Of a DNA stretch of 64,000 bases, positions 26,586-33,949 are shown piece after piece. The first letter of the stretch is position 1, and every line of letters starts with the position of its first letter. The notes beneath the pieces were generated by a model, which searched no databases, was not told where the DNA came from, and was given only the letters and a program-made list of their open reading frames with translations. Origin of the DNA: Clostridia bacterium (GTDB taxonomy: Bacteria; Bacillota; Clostridia; Acetivibrionales; DSM-2933); NCBI GenBank assembly GCA_026418275.1, contig JAOABQ010000112.1, positions 1 through 64,000 on the forward strand, in the 5' to 3' direction. The position numbers were made by a program, and so were the translations under genes.

Positions 26586-26828
26586 TGGAAAGTTGGAAAA
26601 ACTAACCTTTGTGAAATCCACTTGCTGAAATTCTCAAACTCCTGTACAATACCCACAAGAAGCGCAACACAGGCCCCATTTTTATGCTCCGGCAAAATCT
26701 TTTAATGACTATTCTATCGCTAACTGATTAAAATCGGAAAAACATAACCCGATTTCAACAAAGCGTCATTGCCTTAACGTCAATTAACATTAAAAAATGT
26801 ATAATAACAACCAAAGAATCTTTTTTTA
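26586..26828. other. Spacer without recognisable features
   Basis: No frame, RNA or repeat is supported here. Confidence 0.35.
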
Positions 26829-26894
26829 TTGACATTCTATGGAATTGGCAATATAATAATTTTATTATATTAGTAAAAACTAATATAATAAAAT
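26829..26894 (+). promoter_or_regulatory. Consensus promoter followed by a perfect 16-bp operator palindrome
   Basis: TTGACA (26829-26834), 17 bases, TATAAT (26852-26857): a fully consensus sigma-A promoter. One base later ATTTTATTATATTAGT (26859-26874) faces ACTAATATAATAAAAT (26879-26894) around AAAA. Position and symmetry suit an ArsR-type operator that blocks initiation; the ArsR gene is the second cistron. Confidence 0.85.
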
Positions 26895-26918
26895 TAGAAT
26901 TCAAATGGGGTGAATTAT

Positions 26919-27299
26919 ATGTCTAAAGCCTGTATCTGTAAGCCTGCCGAAATTATGGTTTTTGCTTGTTCCGGTGGTGGGGCAAATGTGGGTCAGATCT
27001 CCAATAATGCAGCACTTGAAATCACGAAGGAAGGTAAAGCGAAAATGTATTGCCTGGCAGGGCTTGGGGGGCACATACCGGGTATTATCGAGGCTGCCAA
27101 GCAAGCGAAGAAAGTTATTGTTGTTGATGGTTGCCCGGTATCCTGTGCGAAGAAAATGGTTGAACATGTTGGTATCCATATAGACCGATATATTGTAGTT
27201 ACGGAGGAAGGAATAGAAAAAACACCAGGCAAGTTTGATATAACAACTGAAGAGATAAACAAAATAAAAGGTTTAATAGAACTAAAGATCAGCGAATAA
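26919..27299 (+). CDS. Putative zinc-binding DGC-domain protein
   Basis: A 126-residue protein with the DGC-type cysteine pattern: CICKPAEIMVFACSGGGANVG, YCLAGLGGHIPGIIEAAKQA and the signature VVDGCPVSCAKKMVEH. Members of this family bind a metal through these cysteines and are encoded with metal or metalloid resistance genes. The start is the ATG at 26919 (GGGGTG upstream). It is the first gene of a four-gene operon with an ArsR regulator, a permease and a thioredoxin-like protein, so a role in handling arsenic or heavy metal is likely but unproved. Confidence 0.85.
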   Translation: MSKACICKPAEIMVFACSGGGANVGQISNNAALEITKEGKAKMYCLAGLGGHIPGIIEAAKQAKKVIVVDGCPVSCAKKMVEHVGIHIDRYIVVTEEGIEKTPGKFDITTEEINKIKGLIELKISE

Positions 27300-27321
27300 C
27301 TTATTAGAGTGGAGAAATCGT

Positions 27322-27642
27322 ATGTCAAATATGGGAAATCAACTGATTGCAAATATATTCAAAGCATTATCGCATCCCACAAGGCTTCAGATTGTGAGAC
27401 TCTTAAAAGAAAAACCCTTATGTGTATGTGATATACTGCCTCAATTAGAGTCGGAACAATCCAATACCTCACAACATCTATCCGTATTAAAAAATCAGGG
27501 GATTGTTGACAGTAAAAAAGATGGGCTTATGGTTATTTACCGCATAAAAAGCCCCGAGGTCTATCAGATGATTGATATTGCAGAAGGAATAATATTAAGG
27601 CAAATAGAAGAAACCAAAGCTTCCTTGAAAAAGATTCAATAG
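27322..27642 (+). CDS. ArsR-family metal(loid)-responsive repressor
   Basis: A 106-residue winged-helix repressor: IANIFKALSHPTRLQIVRLL, the metal-binding loop KPLCVCDILPQLES (an ELCVCDL-type motif with both cysteines), the recognition region SNTSQHLSVLKNQGIV and the wing KDGLMVIYRI. The CxC motif is that of ArsR sensors of As(III)/Sb(III), though it also occurs in related sensors. It probably represses the operon by binding the palindrome next to the promoter. GGAG precedes ATG. It lies 22 bases after the DGC gene. Confidence 0.9.
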   Translation: MSNMGNQLIANIFKALSHPTRLQIVRLLKEKPLCVCDILPQLESEQSNTSQHLSVLKNQGIVDSKKDGLMVIYRIKSPEVYQMIDIAEGIILRQIEETKASLKKIQ

Positions 27643-27772
27643 AGTCAAGGACTAAAAAATAGTATTTATTTGGAGCATCCTGAAAAAAAGGTGTGGAAGT
27701 AAATCTTGGATAAAGGTGATATGATAAAGGCTGCTGAGGAGTTCAAGCGCTGCTGTAAAGGGAGATGTTTTT

Positions 27773-28777
27773 TTGTTTGTATTCGAATGGTTAAACAATC
27801 AATTACTTAAAATGGAATGGCTGTCCAGACTAATAGAAATTTTGGTAGAAAGTGTATTTGGGTTAAATGTCCAGGGTAGACTGGGTGGAGCTATCCACTT
27901 CTTTATTTATGATGTAATTAAAATATTTATATTGCTTTCAGTACTCATTTTTGCCATTTCATATGTACAAAGCTTTTTCCCTCCTGAAAAAACAAGAAAG
28001 ATACTAGGCCGGTACAAGGGGATAACCGCAAATATATTAGGGGCTCTTTTGGGGACGGTTACACCATTTTGTTCGTGCTCGTCCATTCCGTTATTTATCG
28101 GATTTACAAGTGCAGGGCTCCCAATTGGTGTGACGTTTTCATTTTTAATATCCTCACCCCTTGTAGATTTAGCGTCTGTTATCCTGCTTGCAAGCATATT
28201 CAACTGGAAAATTGCTATCGCCTATGTGATTGTAGGAATTGTGCTTGCAGTTATTTGTGGAACCATCATTAGCAAATCGAGGCTTGAAAAATATGTAGAA
28301 CCATTTGTTTTTAACAATAAGGTCCTTGAAATCGGACAAGAAGAATTGACTACCCGTGATAGAATAGATTTTTGTAAAGAGCAGGTGCTGAGCATTGTAA
28401 AAAGGGTTTGGATGTATATTCTGATCGGTGTAGGAATTGGTGCTGTCATTCACAATTGGGTCCCCGAGGCGGTAATAACGGCAGTACTTGGTCAGGACAA
28501 ATGGTATTCCGTTTTATTGGCAACGGTTGTTGGCGTTCCCATGTATGCTGATATTTTTGGAACACTTCCTATTGCGCAAGCACTGGTTTTAAAGGGAGTA
28601 GGAATTGGTACTGTACTATCTTTTATGATGGCGGTCACTGCTCTTTCACTTCCATCCATGATAATGTTGAATAAAGTGATTAAAACAAGGCTGCTGGTTA
28701 TATTTGCTGGAATTGTTACCTTGGGAATTATTTTGATAGGCTTTATTTTTAATGCTTTTGGCTATCTTTTCATTTAA
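27773..28777 (+). CDS. Membrane permease of the ArsP/SO_0444 (DUF318) family
   Basis: 334 residues, about eight to ten membrane helices. The signature TPFCSCSSIPLFIGFTSAG lies near residues 96-114; its cysteines are the likely metal(loid)-binding site in this transport family, which includes ArsP exporters of organoarsenicals and related metal permeases. GVPMYADIFGTLPIAQALV is the second conserved block. The start is taken as TTG at 27773, eight bases after GGGAG; a short Cys-rich frame overlaps it upstream. It lies between the ArsR regulator and a thioredoxin-like gene in one operon, and is presumably induced by the effector of the regulator. Confidence 0.85.
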   Translation: MFVFEWLNNQLLKMEWLSRLIEILVESVFGLNVQGRLGGAIHFFIYDVIKIFILLSVLIFAISYVQSFFPPEKTRKILGRYKGITANILGALLGTVTPFCSCSSIPLFIGFTSAGLPIGVTFSFLISSPLVDLASVILLASIFNWKIAIAYVIVGIVLAVICGTIISKSRLEKYVEPFVFNNKVLEIGQEELTTRDRIDFCKEQVLSIVKRVWMYILIGVGIGAVIHNWVPEAVITAVLGQDKWYSVLLATVVGVPMYADIFGTLPIAQALVLKGVGIGTVLSFMMAVTALSLPSMIMLNKVIKTRLLVIFAGIVTLGIILIGFIFNAFGYLFI

Positions 28778-28802
28778 AATAAATTTTGAGGAGTGATGTG
28801 GT

Positions 28803-29042
28803 ATGGTGATTAAGATTTTAGGTTCCGGGTGTAAAAACTGTGTTACTTTGAAGGAAAATGCTGAGTCGGCACTGAAAGAAGCAGGGGTGGAAGCCGAAGT
28901 TGTTAAAGTAACGGATTTTATGGATATTATGGCCTATGGTGTAATGTCAACTCCTGCATTAGTGATTGATGAAAAGGTTATTTCCTTTGGAAAGGTTTTA
29001 AAACCAAAGGAGATAGTGAAGATTCTTGAAACTTTAAAGTGA
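28803..29042 (+). CDS. Thioredoxin-like redox-active disulfide protein, 79 aa
   Basis: A small thioredoxin fold of the redox-active disulfide protein 2 type: VIKILGSGCKNCVTLKENAE contains the CxxC active site, and VMSTPALVIDEKVISFGKVL has the cis-proline strand. Proteins of this type accompany SCSS permeases in metal-resistance operons and may reduce the substrate or keep the permease cysteines reduced. GAGGAG precedes ATG. It is the last cistron, 25 bases after the permease, and is followed by a palindromic terminator. Confidence 0.88.
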   Translation: MVIKILGSGCKNCVTLKENAESALKEAGVEAEVVKVTDFMDIMAYGVMSTPALVIDEKVISFGKVLKPKEIVKILETLK

Positions 29043-29170
29043 GAAATTTATATGTTCCTCTTAGTATTCTCTGGAATAAAAGTTTTTTTTGGAAAAATTT
29101 TATTGAGGGAATTATCAAGTATGGAACAGCTAAATTTGAAAAATGGCATAAGAAAAGTAATAGGAGCACA

Positions 29171-29212
29171 AAATCAACCATCGGAATCAACCGATCGGTT
29201 GATTTTTTTTAT
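29171..29212 (+). terminator. Terminator of the ArsR operon
   Basis: The perfect palindrome AATCAACCGATCGGTTGATT (29185-29204) is followed by a T-run. An additional upstream AAATCAACC (29171-29179) could compete for pairing. Confidence 0.75.
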
Positions 29213-29280
29213 GGGTTGAATCCCTATAATGTAAATAATAGCCCTTTTGATCGGCATGAAAGTTAAAATAAAAAATATAA

Positions 29281-29452
29281 CAAGTGAGGCTGAAAGCCTT
29301 GAAATGGAGCATCAAACAAGGAAACTGGTAAAAGGCTTTGTATTTCGGTAGCAACTGTGAAAACCCATATAATCAATATTTATTCCAAGCTTCAGGTCGG
29401 AAGCAGGGTGGAGGCTGTTGGGAAGGCTAGGGGTCTTAACATGATTGGTTAA
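29281..29452 (+). pseudogene. LuxR-type HTH remnant
   Basis: One frame reads GASNKETGKRLCISVATVKT, then HIINIYSKLQVGSRVEAVGK and ends ARGLNMIG with a stop. This is the C-terminal half of a LuxR HTH; the ARG/ARELGL-type ending is that of MalT-like regulators. The part before it (AESLEM) is out of frame by one base, and no upstream domain exists. The gene is therefore a truncated, shifted remnant. Confidence 0.75.
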
Positions 29453-29534
29453 TGAAGTTTTGATAATGTTGCCGTTTTTTTGATAGATAAGATAAAGGAT
29501 ATTTGCTAATCAGTTTTATTTGCGATTTATACAT

Positions 29535-29562
29535 AAAAAAACCACCCATTTTGGTGGTTTTT
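29535..29562 (-). terminator. Terminator of tRNA-Leu
   Basis: On the minus strand AACCACC pairs with GGTGGTT, followed by TTTTAT, immediately after the tRNA CCA end. Confidence 0.8.
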
Positions 29563-29563
29563 A

Positions 29564-29647
29564 TGGTGCGGTCGATGGGACTTGAACCCATACGGTGTAA
29601 CCACACGCCCCTCAAACGTGCGCGTCTGCCAGTTCCGCCACGACCGC
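29564..29647 (-). tRNA. trnL: tRNA-Leu (anticodon GAG), CCA encoded
   Basis: The 84-nt minus-strand sequence has a seven-pair acceptor stem (GCGGTCG with CGACCGC), D arm with GGCAGA, anticodon stem CACGT/GCGTG around a loop with TTGAGGG (anticodon GAG), a long class II variable arm and the T-arm GGGTTCAAGTCCC. The CCA end is in the DNA. It reads CUC/CUU codons. Confidence 0.95.
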
Positions 29648-29709
29648 ATAGTATTAAATTTACTGCTGATTTTTGTAACTCGAAGGTTTTTCTCAAACCA
29701 GCAAAAACA

Positions 29710-29738
29710 ATTATACTAGCATAGATACCATATGTCAA
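29710..29738 (-). promoter_or_regulatory. Consensus promoter of tRNA-Leu
   Basis: On the minus strand TTGACA (29733-29738), 17 bases, TATAAT (29710-29715): both hexamers are perfect, as expected for a stable-RNA gene. Confidence 0.9.
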
Positions 29739-30092
29739 TACTTTTTTATAAAAAAGGTTTGATGAATTTATGTTAAGATAAGGAAGTCTAAATATTGAAA
29801 TTCTCAGAAAGATAATACTTCGTTTAGTACCTTTCAAAAATCTATACTTTTCGTTACATTTCAATGGTTTCATTCACGGAAAATATAGATAACGGGAATC
29901 TCTCTATTGAATAAATGGTCAAGTATTGATAAAATGTTAAGATATAAACAACCCATTAGGTATCTTACACTGTTTGAAGCACGCATTCAAGCTTTTAGAT
30001 GACTTAATAGTAAGAATTTCATTTTTTTTAATTGTATACAGTGTGAGGTAATATTCTGGAAGTTTAATATCTGGCGTTAGGAGAGTAGACTC
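29739..30092. other. Intergenic region, promoter of the DUF624 gene
   Basis: AT-rich, no gene seen; AGGAG precedes the ATG at 30093. Confidence 0.35.
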
Positions 30093-30938
30093 ATGGGAGG
30101 AATTTTTGGTTTTTTCGATTATACAAAGCATGGGCCGGGAGTAGCCAAGGATGGCCCAAAAAAAGCACGTATTATTGTTTTTTTTGAGATTTATTTCCGG
30201 AAATTTTGGAATTTAATTAAGCTTAATATGCTGTTCCTTTTGTTTAATTTGCCATCTGTTTTCATTGCAGCTTTTATTGCAGCATTTTTTATACCTGACA
30301 GCATAGACGGAACGACTTCTTCCTATCTTCTGACGCTCATTGCTGCACTGCTTCTTTGTATTCCCATCATCACCATTGGTCCTGCACAAGCAGGGTTTAC
30401 CTATGTACTTAGAAATTATGCCAGGGAAGAGCATGCCTTTATATGGTCGGATTTTAAAGAACATGCATTGAAAAACCTTAAGGAAAGCATCATTATCTCA
30501 CTTATTGATATGGGAATTGTTACGATGGTTGCTTTTGATTTATATGTTTATTTCCATATAGCAAAGGGCAATGCATGGATTACATTTGCAACCGGTTTTC
30601 TGCTTGTGTCAGTCGTGTTTTATTTAATGATGCACTTGTATATCTATCCTATGTTGGTCACTTTTAAGCTTTCTGTCAAACAAGTTTATAAAAATGCATT
30701 TTTGTTTGCATTAATCAGGTTTATACCCAATCTTTTAATGCTGCTTTTATGTGTAGCTATCATTTGTCTGACATTTTTGTTGTTTACCATCGGTGTATTT
30801 CTAGCTGTTTTTATAACCTTCAGTACCATTGGGCTCATTATCAATTTCTATGCTTATCCTACGTTGAAAAAGTATATGATTGACCGGATTGAAAGTCGTG
30901 AAAGCATGGTGCCGGGTTCAAATAAAGCAAATGAGTAG
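30093..30938 (+). CDS. YesL-like DUF624 membrane protein
   Basis: 281 residues with six or so membrane helices. The N-terminus MGGIFGFFDYTKHGPGVAKD and the following FRKFWNLIKLNMLFLLFNLP match the DUF624/YesL family, in which the protein is often next to sugar ABC transporters. Here it is a single gene between the tRNA and the lysine operon, with no transporter beside it. Function is unknown; the family name gives only a loose link to carbohydrate uptake. The start is supported by AGGAG. A shared bidirectional terminator closes it against the operon on the other strand. Confidence 0.8.
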   Translation: MGGIFGFFDYTKHGPGVAKDGPKKARIIVFFEIYFRKFWNLIKLNMLFLLFNLPSVFIAAFIAAFFIPDSIDGTTSSYLLTLIAALLLCIPIITIGPAQAGFTYVLRNYAREEHAFIWSDFKEHALKNLKESIIISLIDMGIVTMVAFDLYVYFHIAKGNAWITFATGFLLVSVVFYLMMHLYIYPMLVTFKLSVKQVYKNAFLFALIRFIPNLLMLLLCVAIICLTFLLFTIGVFLAVFITFSTIGLIINFYAYPTLKKYMIDRIESRESMVPGSNKANE

Positions 30939-30971
30939 TGGGGAAAGAACATAACGAGTTTAATATAAAAT

Positions 30972-30998
30972 AAAAAAGCTGCTTTGGCAGCTTTTTTA
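30972..30998. terminator. Bidirectional terminator
   Basis: AAAAAAGCTGC-TTTG-GCAGCTTTTTT is symmetrical and serves both the DUF624 gene and the leftward ACT-domain gene. Confidence 0.9.
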
Positions 30999-31472
30999 TT
31001 TTACCTGAAATTCCCTTCGAATTGCTTCAATTGCTTTATCAATATCCTTTTCATATACAAGATAAGAGATATCTACCTCAGAGGTAGTAACCAGTTTTAC
31101 TTCTATATCCTCCGCAGCAAGAATTGTAAAAAGTCTCGCCGCAACTCCATGGGAATTTTTCATTCCTTCACCATAAACGGATAATTTGGTGTTATCCGCA
31201 TCCACTTCAATATTTAAAGCGGGTACATCTTTTTTATGCTGGTTTAGAGCACTGATGGCTTTTACAAGGTCATCCGAGGGTATACTGAACGAGATGTTGA
31301 CGGTATCCCGATACGGTGGAGAAACACTAATCATATCCACATTGACTTCCTGTGCTGCGATGGTTTTAAAAATATCGGCAATAAGACTTAACTTCTTTGG
31401 CAAATTATCTACTGTTACAAGGGCAACACTATATGTTACAGAAATATCGGTAATAATTTGGTTAATTGCCAT
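30996..31472 (-). CDS. ACT-domain protein (aspartokinase-regulatory-like), 158 aa
   Basis: The protein is two tandem ACT-like folds: VALVTVDNLPKKLSLIADIF with AAQEVNVDMISVSP, and KLSVYGEGMKNSHGVAARLF with AAEDIEVKLVTTSEVDISYL. Both resemble the C-terminal regulatory part of aspartate kinase, but no kinase domain is present. The start is the ATG at 31470-31472 with GGAGGT upstream. It is the last gene of the dapA-dapB operon under a lysine riboswitch, so it probably senses lysine or threonine, or partners with an aspartokinase encoded elsewhere. That partner role is inferred. Confidence 0.85.
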   Translation of the reverse strand: MAINQIITDISVTYSVALVTVDNLPKKLSLIADIFKTIAAQEVNVDMISVSPPYRDTVNISFSIPSDDLVKAISALNQHKKDVPALNIEVDADNTKLSVYGEGMKNSHGVAARLFTILAAEDIEVKLVTTSEVDISYLVYEKDIDKAIEAIRREFQVK

Positions 31473-31490
31473 ACTTTTTACCTCCAATAT

Positions 31491-32249
31491 TTATTCGCTT
31501 GCAATCAAATCGTTCATATTGTAAAGTCCCGGCTTTTTATTATAAATGAATTTTGCGGCTCTTAAAGCACCGGAGCCGAAAATATCTTTTGACATAGCCA
31601 TATGGTTTATTTCAATAATTTCGTCATTGCCGGCAAAGATGACAGAATGGTCACCGACAATAGTACCTCCACGGACTGCATGAATACCAATTTCCGTTTT
31701 GCTTCTCTTTTTCCTTCTTGAGTGTCTGTCATATATATATTCCTGCTTTTTTTCCAAAGCGGAGTTTATGTTATCTGCAATTGCAAGAGCAGTTCCACTG
31801 GGCGCATCCAGCTTTTGATTATGATGCTTTTCGACAATCTCTATATCAAAATTACCCTCCAATACCTTTGCGGCCTTTTTTACCAGGTCTAGGAGAAGAT
31901 TAATCCCAAGGGACATATTGGCAGAAAAGAAAATAGGAATTTCCTTAGCGGAAACTTCCAGCTTCTTAACCTGAGCTTGGGAAAGACCTGTTGTAGCCAT
32001 AACGAGAGGTATTTTTTTTGATAATGCAAAGTCTAAAATCGAATCCAGCGCAGCCGGGTTTGAAAAATCAATAATGGCATCTAGTTTGGCATCACAATTT
32101 TTAAGGTCGGTAAAGACCGGATATGGATTCTTTTTAGAATCCTGAATATCGTATCCTGCCGAAATACGAAGTTCATCACTTTGTTCTGCAAGCCTGCTGA
32201 TTACTTGCCCCATTTTTCCGTTACATCCACTCATTAATATGTTTATCAT
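31491..32249 (-). CDS. dapB: 4-hydroxy-tetrahydrodipicolinate reductase
   Basis: DapB (252 residues) reduces hydroxytetrahydrodipicolinate with NAD(P)H in the diaminopimelate/lysine pathway. The Rossmann loop is ILMSGCNGKMGQVISRL (GxxGxMG), IDFSNPAALDSILDF and MATTGLS follow, and the catalytic/substrate block is EKHHNQKLDAPSGTAL. ATG at 32249 is preferred over GTG at 32258 because the AAGGA site is too close to the latter. It lies between dapA and the ACT gene on the same strand. The product feeds peptidoglycan and, in spore formers, dipicolinate synthesis. Confidence 0.95.
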   Translation of the reverse strand: MINILMSGCNGKMGQVISRLAEQSDELRISAGYDIQDSKKNPYPVFTDLKNCDAKLDAIIDFSNPAALDSILDFALSKKIPLVMATTGLSQAQVKKLEVSAKEIPIFFSANMSLGINLLLDLVKKAAKVLEGNFDIEIVEKHHNQKLDAPSGTALAIADNINSALEKKQEYIYDRHSRRKKRSKTEIGIHAVRGGTIVGDHSVIFAGNDEIIEINHMAMSKDIFGSGALRAAKFIYNKKPGLYNMNDLIASE

Positions 32250-32392
32250 TTGATTCACATCCTTTTTTTTATCACAAGGTGAAAAGTGTTCTTATACCCA
32301 TTTGCGTTAAAAGGTGTATCAATATATCCCGATAAGCACTTATCAAAGCATGGAATACCCTTATAACCAATGCAATGGACATTAATATGTTT

Positions 32393-32415
32393 GAGGCCCG
32401 TTTTTCTACGGGCCA
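32393..32415. repeat. Inter-cistron hairpin between dapA and dapB
   Basis: GGCCCGT and ACGGGCC pair around a TTTTCT loop. There is no T-tract on the transcribed strand, so it may be a processing or stability element rather than a terminator. Confidence 0.5.
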
Positions 32416-32447
32416 AAAATCCTATAACCATTTGATGCTGTTTTAAG

Positions 32448-33326
32448 CTAAATTAAACCATATTCTTTTAATGCATTCTTTAGTATATCCAAATTCTTAT
32501 CTCCCATGTCAACCAAAGGCATACGGCATTTACCGACATTCATGCCCATCAGGTTCATTGCAGCTTTGATGGGTATTGGACTGACTTCAATGAAAAGGGC
32601 CTTAATCAGGTTTAAGGTGCCAAGCTGTAATTTACGGCTTCCTTCCAAATCCCCGTTTAAAAATTTCACTACCATATCATGGGTATCTAGAGGAATGATA
32701 TTGGACATAACCGAGATGACGCCTTTTCCGCCCAAAGATAGAAGAGGGAGGACCTGATCATCGTTTCCTGAGTAAACATCGATATTGTCGCCGCATAGAT
32801 TGATAATGTCGCCCACTTGAGCTAAATTACACTCTTTAACAGCAGTAATATTTTCAATTTCAGAAAGGGCCTTAACTGTTTCAGGATTTATATTTAAGTT
32901 GGTTCTGGAGGGAACATTGTAAAGAATAATAGGCGTTTTTACACTGTTCGCAACTGCTTTAAAATGCTCATAGAGACCTTTCTGCGTTGTTTTATTGTAG
33001 TAGGGGGTTACGCTGAGGATCGCATCGGAGCCGACTTCTTCAGCATACTTGGTAAGTTCTACTGCGTGTCTTGTATCATTACTGCCCGCACCTGCGATAA
33101 CCGGAACCCGTCCATTTACCTTTTCAACTGTAAATTTTATGGCAGCTTTGTGTTCTTCGTCCGGCATTGTAGAAGCTTCACCTGTAGTACCGCAAACAAC
33201 AATACCGTCAATGCCGCCCTTAATCTGGAATTCAATAAGTTCCTCCAGTTTATTAAAATCTACACCGTTTTCTGTAAAAGGAGTGATGATGGCGGTTGCT
33301 GCACCTGTAAAAATTGTTTTTTTCAT
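32448..33326 (-). CDS. dapA: 4-hydroxy-tetrahydrodipicolinate synthase
   Basis: DapA (292 residues) condenses pyruvate with aspartate semialdehyde, the first committed step to diaminopimelate and lysine. The TIM-barrel motifs are all present: GTTGEASTM near residue 46, YYNKTTQKG, YNVPSRTN with Tyr136 and Arg141, and the Schiff-base Lys164 in AVKECN. The start ATG at 33324-33326 has AAAGGGTG seven bases upstream. It is the first gene of the operon and lies behind a lysine riboswitch with terminator, so lysine excess should stop its transcription. Confidence 0.97.
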   Translation of the reverse strand: MKKTIFTGAATAIITPFTENGVDFNKLEELIEFQIKGGIDGIVVCGTTGEASTMPDEEHKAAIKFTVEKVNGRVPVIAGAGSNDTRHAVELTKYAEEVGSDAILSVTPYYNKTTQKGLYEHFKAVANSVKTPIILYNVPSRTNLNINPETVKALSEIENITAVKECNLAQVGDIINLCGDNIDVYSGNDDQVLPLLSLGGKGVISVMSNIIPLDTHDMVVKFLNGDLEGSRKLQLGTLNLIKALFIEVSPIPIKAAMNLMGMNVGKCRMPLVDMGDKNLDILKNALKEYGLI

Positions 33327-33434
33327 GATTATGCACCCTTTCATTTTAATGTATTCAATAATATCTATGCATCGAACTTATTATTGTTGCATTAACTGGA
33401 TTTTTGCAATCCCTGTAATCACTTTTCAACACAA

Positions 33435-33463
33435 TAAAAAAGCTGATACTTTCGAGTACCAGC
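33435..33463 (-). terminator. Riboswitch-controlled terminator
   Basis: On the minus strand GCTGGTACT-CGAA-AGTATCAGC is followed by TTTTTT. It sits between the lysine aptamer and dapA and is the likely expression platform. Confidence 0.85.
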
Positions 33464-33517
33464 AGTTCTTCGTAAAAGACGAATATATTTACACTAAGGT
33501 AAATGTCCAACTAGAAC

Positions 33518-33685
33518 CGATAGCACTCCATCAAATAGCCTGATGACAGTTATACAGTTCTTAACTGTATACCCAGGATATAATCTATTGGGAGAATATA
33601 TCCTTCGGCATTTTTCCCTTTCCAGCTACATCATAAGACCCCATGATCTTCAGCAGATATACTTATGAAAAATGCGCCTCTATCG
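33518..33685 (-). promoter_or_regulatory. Lysine riboswitch (L box)
   Basis: The minus-strand leader folds with a P1 helix of CGATAGAGGCGC (33674-33685) and GTGCTATCG (33518-33526). Conserved L-box pieces appear in order: GAAGATCATGGGG, GGAAAGGGAAAAATGCCGAA and a CTGGGTATACAGTTAAGAAC stem before ACTGTC. With the terminator at 33435-33463 it should turn off dapA-dapB-ACT at high lysine. Confidence 0.92.
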
Positions 33686-33707
33686 TAATATTACATATAT
33701 TTTTTAT

Positions 33708-33736
33708 ATGATACCATTTGGTAATATAAATGTCAA
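33708..33736 (-). promoter_or_regulatory. Promoter of the lysine operon
   Basis: On the minus strand TTGACA (33731-33736), 17 bases, TATCAT (33708-33713); transcription would begin just before the riboswitch. Confidence 0.85.
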
Positions 33737-33903
33737 ATATTTTGTTTATTTCTGGAAGATGTTCTTAATGTAAATTGTAAAACTTTAAAAGTTTGTTAAT
33801 ATTTATACATGTAAATTAACATAAAATTTACGAAAAATATATTTACTTATTCACCAAAATGATTTAAGATTTAAATGACCACGATAGTTCAAGAAAATAA
33901 TCA

Positions 33904-33938
33904 AAGAACCCAGAGGATTTCTGAGTTCTTTTTTTTGT
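33904..33938. terminator. Terminator of the chemoreceptor gene (bidirectional)
   Basis: AAGAACCCAGA pairs with TCTGAGTTCTT, followed by T8 on the plus strand and A-rich pairing on the other. It lies at the 3' end of the leftward MCP gene. Confidence 0.7.
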
Positions 33939-33949
33939 TTTCAAAAGGT

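Noticed and set aside
29039..29266. 75-codon frame after the thioredoxin-like gene
   Set aside because: It runs through the terminator palindrome at 29185-29204 and has no ribosome binding site.
29436..29873. 145-codon leftward frame across the tRNA
   Set aside because: It reads straight through tRNA-Leu, its promoter and terminator.
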